Source: Tenebrio molitor (Eukaryota; Arthropoda; Insecta; Coleoptera; Tenebrionidae). Taken from it: 64,000 nucleotides of DNA. The notes beneath the pieces were generated by a model. That model saw only the letters and a list, made by a program, of their open reading frames with translations, ran no database searches and was not told where the DNA came from. The stretch spans positions 9,176,001 through 9,240,000 of the forward strand of contig NC_091055.1 in the NCBI RefSeq assembly GCF_963966145.1, written 5' to 3'. The translations under genes and the position numbers were made by a program. Positions 1-12,027 of the stretch are shown here, one piece after another; positions within the stretch are counted from its first letter, which is position 1, and the number at the start of each line of letters is the position of its first letter.

Positions 1-2878
1 GTTGTGCGACGACTTCGATGCGGCTTTGCAGAACAAAATTGACTTTTGGTAGAGGAAAATGTGTCTCCTCGTGGGTTTCAATCTTAGTCTTAGATCTTTC
101 TTGTTTTCGACCCAGACCGAAAACGAGCCTTGCAGCAGCAAATCCCCTTGCTGGGACAGATCGACGGGGAATCCCGTTATGGATATTTGGTGCATGCTAT
201 CGTTGACGCACTTCAACACCACCAACATGCAGTCGAGGGCTTGCTGCAGCTCTTTGCAACACTTCCCCTCTTCGGAGTAGCGCAGTAAATCTTTTAACAG
301 CAGCTGATATTTGGTTATTCTTTGCACCGGCTTCAGTAAATACGCCGCGAGAGGTAGTTTGTGTCCGAGCTTACGCTGACATGCTTGAAAGAACATGTTC
401 GAATCCACTAATGTTTCGCGGAGTTGTTCCGACCTGGGAATGTTTTGGCAATAGCAGCTGTACAAGCGAAAGAAAGTGTCCCGCTAGAGAAATCGATTGT
501 TAATACACATCCCAACTCCGGATTTACACAGAACAAGATGACTCTCTTGTGTAGATCCGGCACACTCTTTCAAATATTTTCACTTACTCGTTGGACAAAA
601 CACAAAGCAACTAGATCCGTCGATGAGATACAATTTTCAAGATCTTGTAAAAAAATATTGCCGTGAAAACTGTAAATCTCATCCAAGTTACCAAATATTA
701 TGTTTATTTTATCAGCGAGACCTGGAGTCACCAAATGTTGCATCTCTTCCGACTTGACTTCCAGTTTATATCCCTAAAATGGCGGTCCTCGTTTATGACA
801 AATTTTTATTTAAAAATTTACACTCACCGTGATAACAGACAACAATTCTGACACGTAAAATTTTTCAGTCTCTATTAGTTCACTTAAAACGTGACCAGTC
901 TTGATTTTATTTATTTCCTCATTTTCTGAAGACAGGTACGTTTGGTGAACGTCCGATTCTATGTGCTTTTCTGACGATTCGCTCTGGAAAATACCTTTTT
1001 GTACCATTTCTGACCCACTTTAAAAAATTATTTACCTTTGATATCTTACAAGTTTTTTTTATAACGGATTTGTTGGGATGAGGGGCACCTCCAGGTGGTT
1101 GTTTTGGAAGCGCCGTCTCAGAAACAAACTTGTCTGGTGGTACTATCAACGTATTTAAAGTAGAAATACGTTTCTCGCACATTAATGACATTTCGTCGAT
1201 TTTCTGCAGGACCTGAATTCAAAATACACACTCGAAAAATGTTAAGATGTTTCAGTTTTTGTCCAAAAACGTTACCTGTGTCACGAGGGCTTTAATTTCT
1301 GGACTAACAGAATCTTGCGGATATTTTAATTCTTTGGGATCCTTTCCAAAAACTTCTTCGGTAGTTTTTAAAAAATCTTCTACTTCTAGTATATACGTTT
1401 TTGCTAATTCGAGATCTAAAGCTGCATCCACTTTATGTTTGTCTAAAAGATTCATTCCTTTCGTACACCAATCATTCGCCTAAAAATAACATATCAAATT
1501 TTCAACAGAACTATTAACCAGCAGTAATTTTTCAATCCGACCTTCTCCACTTCTTCTATAATTTGTTTGCTGGTAGTGAGAGTCTCCTTACGCTTCAGTA
1601 ACTTCTCCACCAACGTATCTCTCATCCTTATTAATTCACAGCATTTAGGTTCCACACACTGCAGAGGATAAAACATTTTATTTTGAATCAGATTCTGTCC
1701 CGACGAAACAACTTCTTCAGCTCTTTCTATATCGACCAAACACAACTTCTCGAACGCGATTATTTCCTTAATTAAACCGTCGATTCTATTGACACTTTCT
1801 TTAACTTCCGCCATATCACTGACAACTTTCAGATGCGAGTTGAAATTAATTTGCAACTCGCGAAAATCTTGTTCGAAACGTCTCAATTCCAAACAATGAC
1901 GCAGTTTCGTCGAATGCTGTTGCCAAAAGTCATCAAAAGTTCGCTCGGTTTCTTCCAACTGAACTAGGAGTCGTTCGATAGCGAACACATTTCCCACAGT
2001 GTTATCGCTGCTTGTCGATTTTCGTTTGATCGAACATAGTAAATTTTCGCCGTGTCTTGCTGCAGACAGTATTTCTTCTTTCAGTTCGGAATAGCCTTGG
2101 GTTTGTCGGTTTAGGACTTGCTGAGTTGAGTCAACATTGTTGGGTAATTCGGCTTCGTCGATTATTTTGGTGAATTTATCTAAGGCATTGGACACCTGCT
2201 GGGTCACTACAGAAAATTTCTCCAACTCAATTCGCTGCTGCATCCAATCTTCGTGAGAATATTGTAAACTACCTCCTAGATCTGAAGTTATTTGGTTTAA
2301 ATCTATGTACTCGTGGAGTTCCTCTATTGTACTTAATACTATCATACGAAACTTAAATTCATCCTTAAAAAGTTTATTGCTCACTTCAGATAAAGCTTTT
2401 TGTATGAAACTTGCAGGCCTTATTACGTACACAACGTGTATAAGGCCGGGAAAGTACACCTAAAAAACAAATTGTCAAATATTTTTCAATTTACGATACT
2501 AAACTTACGGAAATTTTTAACAAAACAGTTTTCACGGAATTCCACCTGTCTTTTCTCCTATCTATTATTAAATGGAAGCCCAAATCTGCCTCTTGTAGCC
2601 TAGAAAATAATTTTTACTTTTTCCCTTTACTAATTTTTGGTGATCTTACGACGGCACTGAAGTTAAATACAGCATTAATCGTTGATATTCAACATCCGTT
2701 AACAAATGAAAATTATTGTTATCTGGAAAAGTAATGATAGGACAACCTTCCTTCGACTTTCCACCTGAGATAATAGCGTATTGTGAGTGTAACAGTTCGG
2801 CAACATCGTTAAGTCCAAGGGGTTCCGTTTGAATCGTATTTACCATTTCAATTTCTTCGCAAGGTGTAACAGGTTCAT
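1..2878 (-). CDS. Mcf2l: DBS/MCF2L-like Rho guanine nucleotide exchange factor (3' end beyond window)
   Basis: Eight coding exons, in transcript order: 2650-2878, 2509-2599, 1542-2459, 1276-1479, 1036-1212, 828-983, 588-773, and 1-483 running off the left edge. All have GT/AG borders and compatible phases. The product has a Sec14/CRAL-TRIO domain (motifs ISGGKSKEGCPIITFP, MLYLTSVPS, FHLIIDRR, VYFPGLIHVV, DLGGSLQYSHEDW), then a helical spectrin-like region. A DH domain follows (start LSELIETEKFYVSELL; later LPLAAYLLKPVQRITKYQLLLK, the signature helix), and the beginning of a PH domain (HIFLYQKSILFCKAA). This order is that of DBS/MCF2L, which activates Rho-family GTPases (RhoA/Cdc42 in mammals) at membranes. 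At least 859 residues are encoded if the exon at 15697-15829 is the start; the rest of PH and the stop lie outside. Donor GAGAAG/GTCGGA at 1541 is weak, but the join matches the family. Orthology is firm; GTPase specificity is inferred. Confidence 0.9.
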
Positions 2879-3501
2879 CTGAGTGTCAAAAAAATTATAT
2901 CAACTACTGCGAAACACATTATTGCAATTGCAATTGCAAATGCAACTTATGATCTTTTCCGTGTGCCACATTTTGATCCTAATTTATTTAGTTTTCAGAA
3001 ATGACGCTACCCCAATACGAAAAGAAAGACCGTGTACAGATAAATAATTGCACATTCGTAAATAGAAACATAAAAATAGCAGTACGCAAACACGCGACAT
3101 ATGAAATATCTCCAGGCTGAGTACACAAAAGAAACTTTGATGACAATAAAGTAAACAACAAAGAGAACACAGAAGTAGTGCTCCACGAGATCGATATGTA
3201 ACAGAATACAATAAATAAGACCTTTATGTAACGCCGTTGTTGAGGTACGTTTTGTATTAAACTGTTACCCACAAATAACTTGCAAATAAATACGGCGATA
3301 AAGTTAGGTGTATCGAGGAAGAATTTACTGTTTAATACATTTTATCCAGATGTAGTCCTCGTTAAGTTAAGGAAGTTGTTAAAATTTTTGGGCAGATGCT
3401 TTTTGTTACAGACGAGTTATTTCTTGGTGCAGGCCGAAGCGTATACCATGAAAGTTTTTAACACTTGTAAACTAAGTTAGACATTTACAATCTGCACTCA
3501 C

Positions 3502-3583
3502 GGAAGTACGGCAGTCCACCAAGTTGATAACCACTGCAGAAGTTGGTTTCCAGAAGAGCAGCACTAAGCGACGCGACAACTGA
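3502..3583 (-). promoter_or_regulatory. possible alternative non-coding first exon/start site of the DBS-like gene
   Basis: On the minus strand a good donor (TTCC/GTGAGTGC) ends a GC-richer patch at 3502. About 80 bases upstream, at 3583-3578, is TCAGTT, an arthropod initiator-like element. No ATG lies between them, so a transcript starting here would have an untranslated first exon. It would splice into 2650-2878, where an in-frame ATG at 2846 (MVNTIQTEPL) could start a shorter protein that keeps the whole Sec14 domain. This is a motif-level suggestion only. Confidence 0.25.
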
Positions 3584-4884
3584 CGGCAAAGTGTTCCTCA
3601 GAATTGTTTGTGTTGACAAAAATATCTTTGTGAGCTAGAGATATGTCCTAAAGCTGTACTGCGTCGGACTGTTCGGGCGAATTTAATAACAATCGGCATT
3701 ATGCAAACTCTGTAAGCTTGGTCGGTCGTTTAAACTAATTTAAATGTATTGTACATGTGGATGTGGCTCTACACAATTACTTGTTCGGTTCATTGTTAAA
3801 TATAATTAAATTATAAATATAATTAAATCAAATCAGAATCCTTGATCGTTAGATTCTTATTAATGAAATTTGGTCGCGTTCTTTTTATTGCAACCACCAC
3901 AAGCAATTCCTGTTCCTCTCTAATATTTGAGCGTAACTAATATCGTTGTACACGATTGACGATCAAGTCGTAACGGCAGTCAAAATTTATTATTTACTTA
4001 TCCAAAATTTTATCGCTTGTTGCGAGTTGAACACTCTCTGCATGAAATGAATCACTTATCACTTGTTCTCGAACCGTGATTACAACTTATCTGCATTCCC
4101 ACGTAAATCGTAAGTTGAAATATCGAATTTAAAGTTCAACTGATTTTACATGAAGATTTTAGCAGTGTTGGTGTACTGAGATTCTTTGAAAAAAGAAAAT
4201 TAGAACATTATGAAAACATAAAAATTTATTAACTCTTAAAAATGCACATCGTAAAAATCAGTTTTCAAATAGATTTAAAATTTAACTTGATAAGAAGAAG
4301 TTAAGTATAAATATAAAGCGACGTGCAAAAAACTTATTATTAATTTGAATAAATTAATACTAATACTATGTATATGCGTCCCGCATATAGACAGAAACAA
4401 AAGCGCTCTAGCAAACAATTGATTAATATTATAAAAGCTGTTACCTCTACTTTATATTTACAATCGTTAGACTAATGTTCATTAAAATAAATTATTTCAA
4501 CATGATCAGTCGGTTTAAATCTAATTCGGCAAGACTTTCCCTTCCATGTATACAATACAAAGATAAATTAATTTCTATAATGACAAATATAACACTCATA
4601 CAACAGATTTAGTCATCCTCACTAAAATCATTCACACTTATTCCATCCAAAATATTATTTTTAAAAAATTATGTCGTCTCCATATTCAGCTTGAATTGCT
4701 AATATAGTCTGTCCACGTTCTTGTCATTATATACAAATTACTTAAAATTATTAATACAATAACTAACTTTACTATCACCACTTAACCTCACTTTTCGTAC
4801 TTACTTAACATGCAAGGCAAGCTGAATATGCAATAGACAACAGAAGTCCTTGATTTTTTTTTAAACAGTATACGTTTGATGGTA

Positions 4885-5255
4885 CCGTGCCTTCAAATAA
4901 ATTCGGAATGGACCTTTACATTTATAAGAGATGGAAAATATGCGCGTGAGATCTGCGCATTGTGAGAGAACAGTTGACCGCTACAGTTACTTCCATTGGT
5001 TTAAGTCAACATCTTTGTTGTCTCACAGGACGCAGAATTCCTTTGCGCAGTTACGTCACTGTGCGACAAAGAGCATCCTTACTTGTAAAGGTAGGCTATG
5101 ATTTATATATTTTTGTCTAGTAACGGTTGGCAATAGACGTTAAACATGTGTACTGTGCTGTCCAAGGTCACCGCTGTGTCTTTAAGAATTACATGTTACC
5201 AACTTCATAATAAAATCACAGCCAACTCTAATTCCGAATTTATTTGAAGGCACGT
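4885..5255. mobile_element. foldback MITE, about 370 bp, TA-flanked
   Basis: Inverted ends of about 25 bp (left CCGTGCCTTCAAATAAATT, continuing to CGGAAT; right is its reverse complement with one change at the tip) flank a GC-richer interior. A TA dinucleotide lies immediately outside each end, the target duplication expected of Tc1/mariner-type insertions. There is no coding capacity. It lies in the large DBS intron, downstream of the nested polyQ gene. Confidence 0.65.
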
Positions 5256-5487
5256 TACTAGTAAACGACGATTTTAAACGCGTTCCACGTTAAATTATAT
5301 AAAACAATTTATTTGTACTGTCGTTTAAACGATTCATGATTGCGCAAGTAAAAGTAAGCCACCGAGGCTGGGACAAAGCTGGACATTTCAAATTCTTACA
5401 TTACTCGCCTAGAATTTTCCAAGGTTCACTAGAATAGTGTACTAGAAAATTTTGATCAGAACTAGCTTAAACAAACGTACCGGAGTC

Positions 5488-7154
5488 TTACATTCTACTG
5501 AAAGTATACGGCGCATGATGTTGAGCGTTTGCCATAGTCGTAACGATATTTCCTTGTTCGTTAATAACGTAACCCGCGTTGGTCAATTGGTACGAATACG
5601 CGTTCCCGGGGGCGTGACCGTTGGGATTTTGTGGTCCGTTCGGTATTATCTGAGAGACGGGAGTTACTAAAAATGTTTGTTGATGATGCTGAGTCCCGGT
5701 GCCGTCATTCGGTTGGGCCACTACTAAGGGAATGACTTGCTGCACCTCGTTGTTTATTACACACTTCTGTATTTGCTGTTCTCGCGGTCTCTCGATGATT
5801 TGAGCGGTTTTCTGTATCGTGTGCTGATGGATCTGGGTGGGCTCTGGTTGCTGCTGTTGCTGTTGTTGTTGTTGCTGCTGCTGCTGCTGTGTTTGCTGCG
5901 TCTGGCTTTGCTGTTGCGACGTCGACGCATTCTTCGGCTCGACTTTGCAGAATTTCACGTGGGGAAACTGCTCTTTCATGAAGTGTCTGAATGTCGAATA
6001 ACCCATCAGCTTAATTCCGGGTTCCAATATCTGGCCGTATTCTTTATACGCGTCGTGTAGATTTTTTCGAGTGACATCCCAGGGTAACTGTATTGGTTGC
6101 TTCGTGTTCACTATGTCTCTTTCCCCCGTGTATTGCTCCAAGTATTGTTTCAAAAATTCGGTCGCGTGGTAGTATATATCGAGGGGAAATGTATTGTGGG
6201 GTTTCTTTCCGTGGTTACCGTGGACACGTGGCGCCACCCCGTGAGTCATCACGTGTTTTCTTATTCTTTTCAACTGGTAGTGAGTACAATTTTCTAAGTA
6301 TAAAAAGGCATCCAAACAAACTCTTCGTCCTTGATACACATACTGCGCTCTCAATCTTCTCCTCTCTTTGTGCCTCACTGTAGTGTCTGGATTTGCAAGA
6401 CACGCCATTGTTACACCCATCAAATACATATCGTGTTCTCCTTTCGTCAATTCGGCAATATTGAGTCTGTGCTTGTAAACGCTATCCGGATTTAACCCTC
6501 TGAAACAGCTTTCGTCTTGACATTCGCACCCCCTTTTAAATCGCTCCTTAACCTGCGCTGAACTCTCTTCCAACTTCGTCGAATCGTTCCCGCTCGCGTT
6601 CGTATCCACCAGTGACTTCTTCTTCTTCTTAAGCGGCTGCTTCTTTTTTGTTGATTTTGGAGGCGTTTTTGATTTTGTTGTTGTACTCGTGTTGTTCTGT
6701 CTTTTAGGCGACTGTGGTGCTTCTTCCATAGGACTAGCATATATTGTATTGATGTGTTGATTAGTATTATCCACTTGTATTGCATGTCCTTCCCATATCA
6801 CCTACAACGTACACCATTAGAAACATCAATTTATTTTTCAAATGTTCATTCCAAATTTGAACATTACACAACTACCTGCTGATCGTCCATTTGATTTTGT
6901 TGAAAATGATTGTTGCCGTCTATTGTCGAAAATATCGAGTGAGCAGTGAGCGCTACCGGGGTTGACCACTGCATTTGCGCTTCGCCTTCAACAACATCAC
7001 TTCCTGTTGTTGGGTTTGACTGAAAAGATTGAGACGATGGCGACTGATTTTCGTTGTTTTCTAAGATAACCTCCGTTTTTTCGATTCTCTCTACCGAAAG
7101 TAACGAATGTAACACTTCACTCGCTTCCTTTTCAGCTTCATCAACTTGTGCCAT
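5488..7154 (-). CDS. nested polyglutamine-rich protein of unknown function, probably nuclear
   Basis: Two coding exons, 6876-7154 and 5488-6801, joined CAG/GTAGTT to TTGTAG/GTG in phase 0, give 530 residues from MAQVDEAEKEASEVL to a TGA. The ATG follows directly after an acceptor (ATTTTAG/ATG), so at least one untranslated exon lies upstream, perhaps near 8.2-8.4 kb. Visible parts: an acidic, Ser/Gln-rich N-terminus; a Lys-rich stretch (KSTKKKQPLKKKKKS, likely nuclear localisation); a Cys/Arg-rich core starting RGCECQDESCFRGL and running through RRLRAQYVYQGRRVCLDAF and GVAPRVHGNHGKKPHN; a polyQ tract; and a Gln/Asn-rich tail. The core resembles, from memory, N-terminal regions of an uncharacterised transposon-like protein family common in cnidarians and molluscs. 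A domesticated DNA-binding protein is a possible reading. I do not recognise a named gene. It lies on the same strand inside the presumed DBS intron. Confidence 0.85.
5848..5892 (-). repeat. CAG/CAA repeat encoding polyQ
   Basis: An almost uninterrupted run of CAG and CAA codons on the minus strand encodes about 14 glutamines in the nested gene, preceded by a shorter interrupted Gln tract. Mixed CAG/CAA use suggests selection for glutamine rather than a pure DNA expansion. On the plus strand it produces a spurious leucine-rich ORF. Confidence 0.85.
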
Positions 7155-9666
7155 CTAAAATTTCCACTTAATCACAGAAAAAAAAATTGTGTATGTTTGA
7201 TCACTCTCAGCTACTTAACTTCATTTTCTTAGGTTATTATGTATTGTAAATTGTATCACTATACTCATGAACTGAAGTGCTCAACTGAAGAAACTAAGTA
7301 CAATAGAATTTGTTAAAGTCTTCCAAACATAATTATCACAAAGCATGGTAATGTAACAGTAGTCATGACAATTCAAAAATGAAGTATATTTAACACAACT
7401 TTTTGGATATTTGGATTAGTATGGCAACCACTACAGACTTTAATTTGTCAAAATATTCTACAGTTGACGCAACATTAATAGCGTCAATGTTAAATTTTGA
7501 TTTTGAATTTCACATATTGACGACGAGCATACCCAGTTGATTACTATTCCACATTCCATATACATTACTTGTGTAATATTATAGCTGTTATCATGAAAAT
7601 GCAAGGTTATTGTAATAATGCGCAAGTGACTTTGTCAAAGTAAAGCTGTAAAGTATATGAACCAAGAAAATGTAAACATACCTGTATGTTGATGTTATAC
7701 TTGATCAATGTAAATCGTGAATAAGCAGTTATAATTTTATTTTCACACCAACGTATGACAAACACGTTAAAAAAAGCTATAAAGCTTATAATAATGCATT
7801 CTTTCAACTACGATGATGAACCTAAGAAAATGAACAGGGGAAGCGACAAAAACTGTGTTGTCGGTTTCAGAAACAATCTTTTATTAGCCAATTAGAAAAT
7901 CGTTTAGATCATTAAAAATAATCGGTGACAGCAGTAGAATAAGCTGATTACTGGAGAGTCTTTCCGATTAAGCTGACATTTTTCCCCCAAAAACGTGCTT
8001 CCCGCAATATAAACAAAAGATGCGATAAAAATATTGCGGGTTAAGAGGCTTTGAGCGAAAACCGTCTTTACTGTATTACATAAAAGATCATTTTCGTTTG
8101 CCAACCGTACAGACAGACAAAAGTGGGCCCTATTGATATCCATTACATGCACAGACGTTTTACCTTTTATTCAAAATTTATGCCATAAACCGGGCGCTTT
8201 CAACAGTCAGACATGGAGAAGATAAAATTGTCTATCGTTTGGTGTAACGATTCACACATCACAACACGTTTCAACATTGATTTAGGCGAATTAACTGTAC
8301 CGGAATCGAAAACTATTCGGTTGTATTGTACGCCATATTCGCTGTCGTCAACAACCTCGCGTTCACACGATCGAGACGCCATCGCGCAGAATCTCAATTC
8401 TTGCGCATGTCCAACGATATACAGTCAAATTCAAATTTAAAAATATTTGGAATTTGTTTGCCACGGTCTATTCAGCGAAAATAATTATGCAAAAATTATA
8501 ATCGACAATTTTTTTAGACAAATTTGAATGTTGATAGTAGTAACTAATTCCCATTTGATCAAATCTGTGACATTGTATTGTGATATAGATTGCACAGAAT
8601 ACACAGGTGTTTAAAAAATCGAATCAAACAAGAAAAGGTTTTAAAAGTCATGATTTAACTTGAATCATCCAACCGTAAACGTCATTATTACGACAGTTGT
8701 CATAAAATAAGGAACAGAGGGTATGAGATGGGGCTATCATGAATACATATTATTCGTTGGGTTGGGAGGTAAATTTTATGAATACATAATTATTAAAACG
8801 TATAATGAAATTTCGTGACAGCTGACAGGGCTCAGACAATGATTTTGTGACTAAAACCGTCGCACACGTTTTCGATGGATTTGTCTTTCACAGCCATTGA
8901 TTAGAAATGTTTAAATTACGCTCTAGTTTTCAACTTACGAATTTTGTACACACGAATGTTACGATTGTTACCGTATCGAATACCATATTACGTTATAAAA
9001 AACGGATGTCAAATTGTACGTTTTTAGTCGAACGAGTCTAGAATGTCCTTCGGTGCGCAACGTTCGACTTGAAAATGCATCTCATATTCTCATTCACAAA
9101 CTAAATGTTAATATATACGATCGAATGATTAATATATTTTATTTTATCATGTTTCAGCTAAAAACATAAAATTGTCTTTTTGTCATATACATACTAGTAC
9201 AATGTCAACTTTTCGGAGTTCCATTTTATAGTCTTCGGGAATCAAAACACCAATACATAGACTACACTGAAAGGTCATATGTACATACAAGTAAAAATAC
9301 GAGTAAAAATTTACATAAATGAAATATGTACGAGAAATACATAATACTACCCGTGAGTTTAGTTTTATCGCCCGCCCGATAAAGCCTATTAAAAAATTAA
9401 TAAAAATTAGGAAACTTTAGGGTTACAGTCCCTTGATATAAGGCTTCAAGCGTTTGTAATCAATTTTCCCGCATCTCTTCATCGAGAGCTATAAAATTAA
9501 AAAAAAAAAAAAATGATTTTGACCAAAAAAAAAAATTTTTCCATACACGTTCATAATTCACAATTAATTCAAAGAACAGCTTTATGAAATTCGCATCAAA
9601 AGAAAATTATTAAGTTATTCCAATTTTAACATTAACAGCGAAAAATGACCAAGATTTACAACTATG

Positions 9667-9949
9667 TATAGTCCTACAGAAACTCTAGTGGAACCCGACT
9701 TTGGTCGTAAATTTATGTTTGTCACTTGAAAAATAGAATTTTATGCTGCAGCAATAATCCTACTAATAAATGCTAATGAGGGTTGTCAGTTTGGGGTTCG
9801 CAATGTTCGCTTCAAGCAGGGATGTTACAGGTAGTCGTAGTTGTATTTACGACAAAGGTTATTACTTGATAATAAAATCTTATTCTTCGGTTGTTGTTGG
9901 TAAATTTACAACCAAAGACGAATTCCACTAGAGTTTCTGTAGGACTATA
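9667..9949. mobile_element. foldback MITE, about 285 bp
   Basis: Terminal inverted repeats of about 49 bp with a few mismatches: the left end reads TATAGTCCTACAGAAACTCT and the right end is its reverse complement. The two arms diverge only in the inner half. There is no coding sequence. TA-rich flanks fit a Tc1/mariner-like target. Confidence 0.65.
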
Positions 9950-10204
9950 CAGTGCCATACCCATAAATAAATACCTCATTGTTGGAGTAACAGCTGTTCA
10001 AAACTTTTCTAGTAATTTTTAAGTCCATAAAAGATTCCATAAATAACCCATGTCACCCTCTTTTTTGGAAGTGACCGCCCAATTTAATAATAAATCATAG
10101 CTAAATTTTGCACTTAATATCAATTTCCATTTACATATTTCAAAAATCGCTGTTTTCATGATTTCAATGACACCAAATTTTTCCTAAATGTTTGAAAGGA
10201 CTCT

Positions 10205-10932
10205 CAGCGACAAATTAAAAAAAAAAATTAGAAGGCATAATCTTAAATTTCTGCTGTACGAAATGGTCGAATCATTTTTTATAAAATAAAATAATTGTGA
10301 AATTTCTTTGATAGCGTTTTATTATCAAAGTAATAAAGCAATCCAGATTTTGATTATATGTATAAAAGTTGGCATTTAAATTAGGATAATAACTGCATAA
10401 ATCGACATTTAACATCTACGAACCAAGTATGTAGTAGTATTTTTACGGTAGTATTTTAAAATGACGGAAATCATCAAACGGTGGTGAAGTTTGATTTACA
10501 AGGGTCTCCAAAAAGTCGTCGGCACCTTACAAATCTAGGACCGTACCCCCAGTTATGATTTACAGCTGGTTGTTTGGGGTAAGCGACCATTGACAATTAA
10601 GAATTATGACCCATGGAGGGTCCTCAATAAATTACTCACATTTTGGTACCAAAAATTATTAAATGTCAATTAATTTGAAATCAGTGACACCTTTATAATT
10701 TTTAATATCAGAATGAGTTGTCTGTGGTATTTTCAGTCCAGGGAGTCGTTAAAAAAAATTAAGTAATTGTAATGTTTTCAGTTTTTAGCGTCCTGACCCC
10801 ATTTGGAGCGTCTGTTTGAAAAAAATAGAAAATTCATGTTGCACATAGTACTTTCAGTGTAGATTATTGACCGCTAAATTCAAATTTCTAGGATGATTAG
10901 AATGGGAATATGCTATACGATGGTCCACCCCG
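10205..10932. mobile_element. dispersed TA-type element, copy 1 (left end degraded)
   Basis: Shares about 700 bp with 42261-43053 in the same orientation, for example the segments AAGGCATAATCTTAAATTTC, TGTACGAAATGG, TAATAAAGCAATCC and ATGACGGAAATCATCAAAC. The right end, ATACGATGGTCCACCC, is a terminal inverted repeat of that family. The matching left tip is not recognisable here, so this copy is truncated or diverged on the left. No transposase is visible. Confidence 0.7.
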
Positions 10933-11245
10933 TATACCTGTTTCATAAAAAAATTGAAATGGTTACAGAATGTCCGACAGCGATAGTGCGATACACAATA
11001 ATTCCTGAACTTTTTGAGAATTTTAAATCGATTAGATTAGAAATGGGTGTTTTCTTCGCTCGGGCGGTAAAACTTGACTCACCCGGTACATACATATTAT
11101 TTTTAAAGTAATTTTTAAAACATGTAAAAAATTAAATCTCTTAATTGTTTTGAAAATTATTTAAACTAAATCAAACCGATTTTGCTTCAATCATTTTTAC
11201 ATTGTAATGAGACTGACATTGCAAAGATCGTTACATGCATCTGTA

Positions 11246-12027
11246 CCGGGTGTCCCATCACTTGTGTCCCGTAGGAAAATGACTTTAAAACTAAATTATA
11301 TTTATATGAAGGTATTATAGATGCATAAATACCGTTCACCGCAACAAAAATTGGGTATTACTTTTTTGTTAAAATTAATTACCTAGGTACAGCAAGCAAA
11401 AAACTATCACTTTAAAAATTAAATTTTGTTCGATGCAGTTCAAATTTAGTATACGTTATGAAATAGTAATAGAGAAATAAAATCCGTAATTAGAATTTAA
11501 TTAAAATGTTTTGATGTAAAGATATTTGGTTAATTTAATTTGGGTCCTTCTACTTTATAAAAATTTATGGAAGACAAAGTTAAGTTTGTGGGTATTATTC
11601 TTGTCCGCAATTTATGGTACGAAGACCATTCAAGAGGGTTCCAGCGGTACCTGCCTGTGTTACGGCGTCAAACACACTGCACCCCTCATAAATCTTCGTC
11701 TGCAATAAATTTTCATAAAGTAGAACGGCCCAAATTAATTTAACCAAATATCTTTACATCAAAACATTTTAATTAAATTCTAATCACGGATTTTATTGCT
11801 CTACCATTTTTTCAAAACGTATACTAAATTTGAACTGCATTGAACAAAATTTAATTTTTAAAGTGATAGTTTTTTGCCTGCTGTACCTAGGTAATTAATT
11901 TTAGCAAAAAAGTAATATCCAATTTTTGTGGCGGTGAACAGTATTTATGCATCTATAATACCTTCATATAAACATAATTTAGTTTTAAAGTCATTTTCCT
12001 ACGGGACACAAGTGATGGGACACCCGG
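11246..12027. mobile_element. large palindromic foldback element, about 780 bp
   Basis: The ends are CCGGGTGTCCCATCACTTGT and its reverse complement, each with TA just outside. The arms stay complementary for about 300 bp with scattered mismatches and small indels, so the single strand would fold into one long hairpin. The centre (roughly 11570-11720) is unpaired and GC-richer. A 60-codon ORF in the left arm and loop is unlikely to be a gene. Confidence 0.8.

Larger units (their letters stand above)
2879..5487. other. intronic sequence of the DBS-like gene, no separate gene seen
   Basis: AT-rich sequence upstream of the second DBS coding exon. Apart from the possible leader exon at 3502-3583 and the foldback element at 4885-5255, short ORFs here (for example 2988-3272 minus) have no domain-like composition. 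A TTTATT at 5308-5313 reads AATAAA on the minus strand, about 175 bases past the stop of the nested gene, and could be its poly(A) signal. Confidence 0.6.

Noticed and set aside
5737..6060. 107-codon leucine-rich plus ORF
   Set aside because: It is the antisense of the polyQ tract and core of the nested gene; leucine runs come from CTG/TTG complementing CAG/CAA.
8200..8397. 65-codon minus ORF (MRFCAMASRSCERE...) in a GC-richer patch
   Set aside because: Starts plausibly but has no convincing donor in phase and no recognisable domain; more likely leader or promoter sequence of the nested gene.
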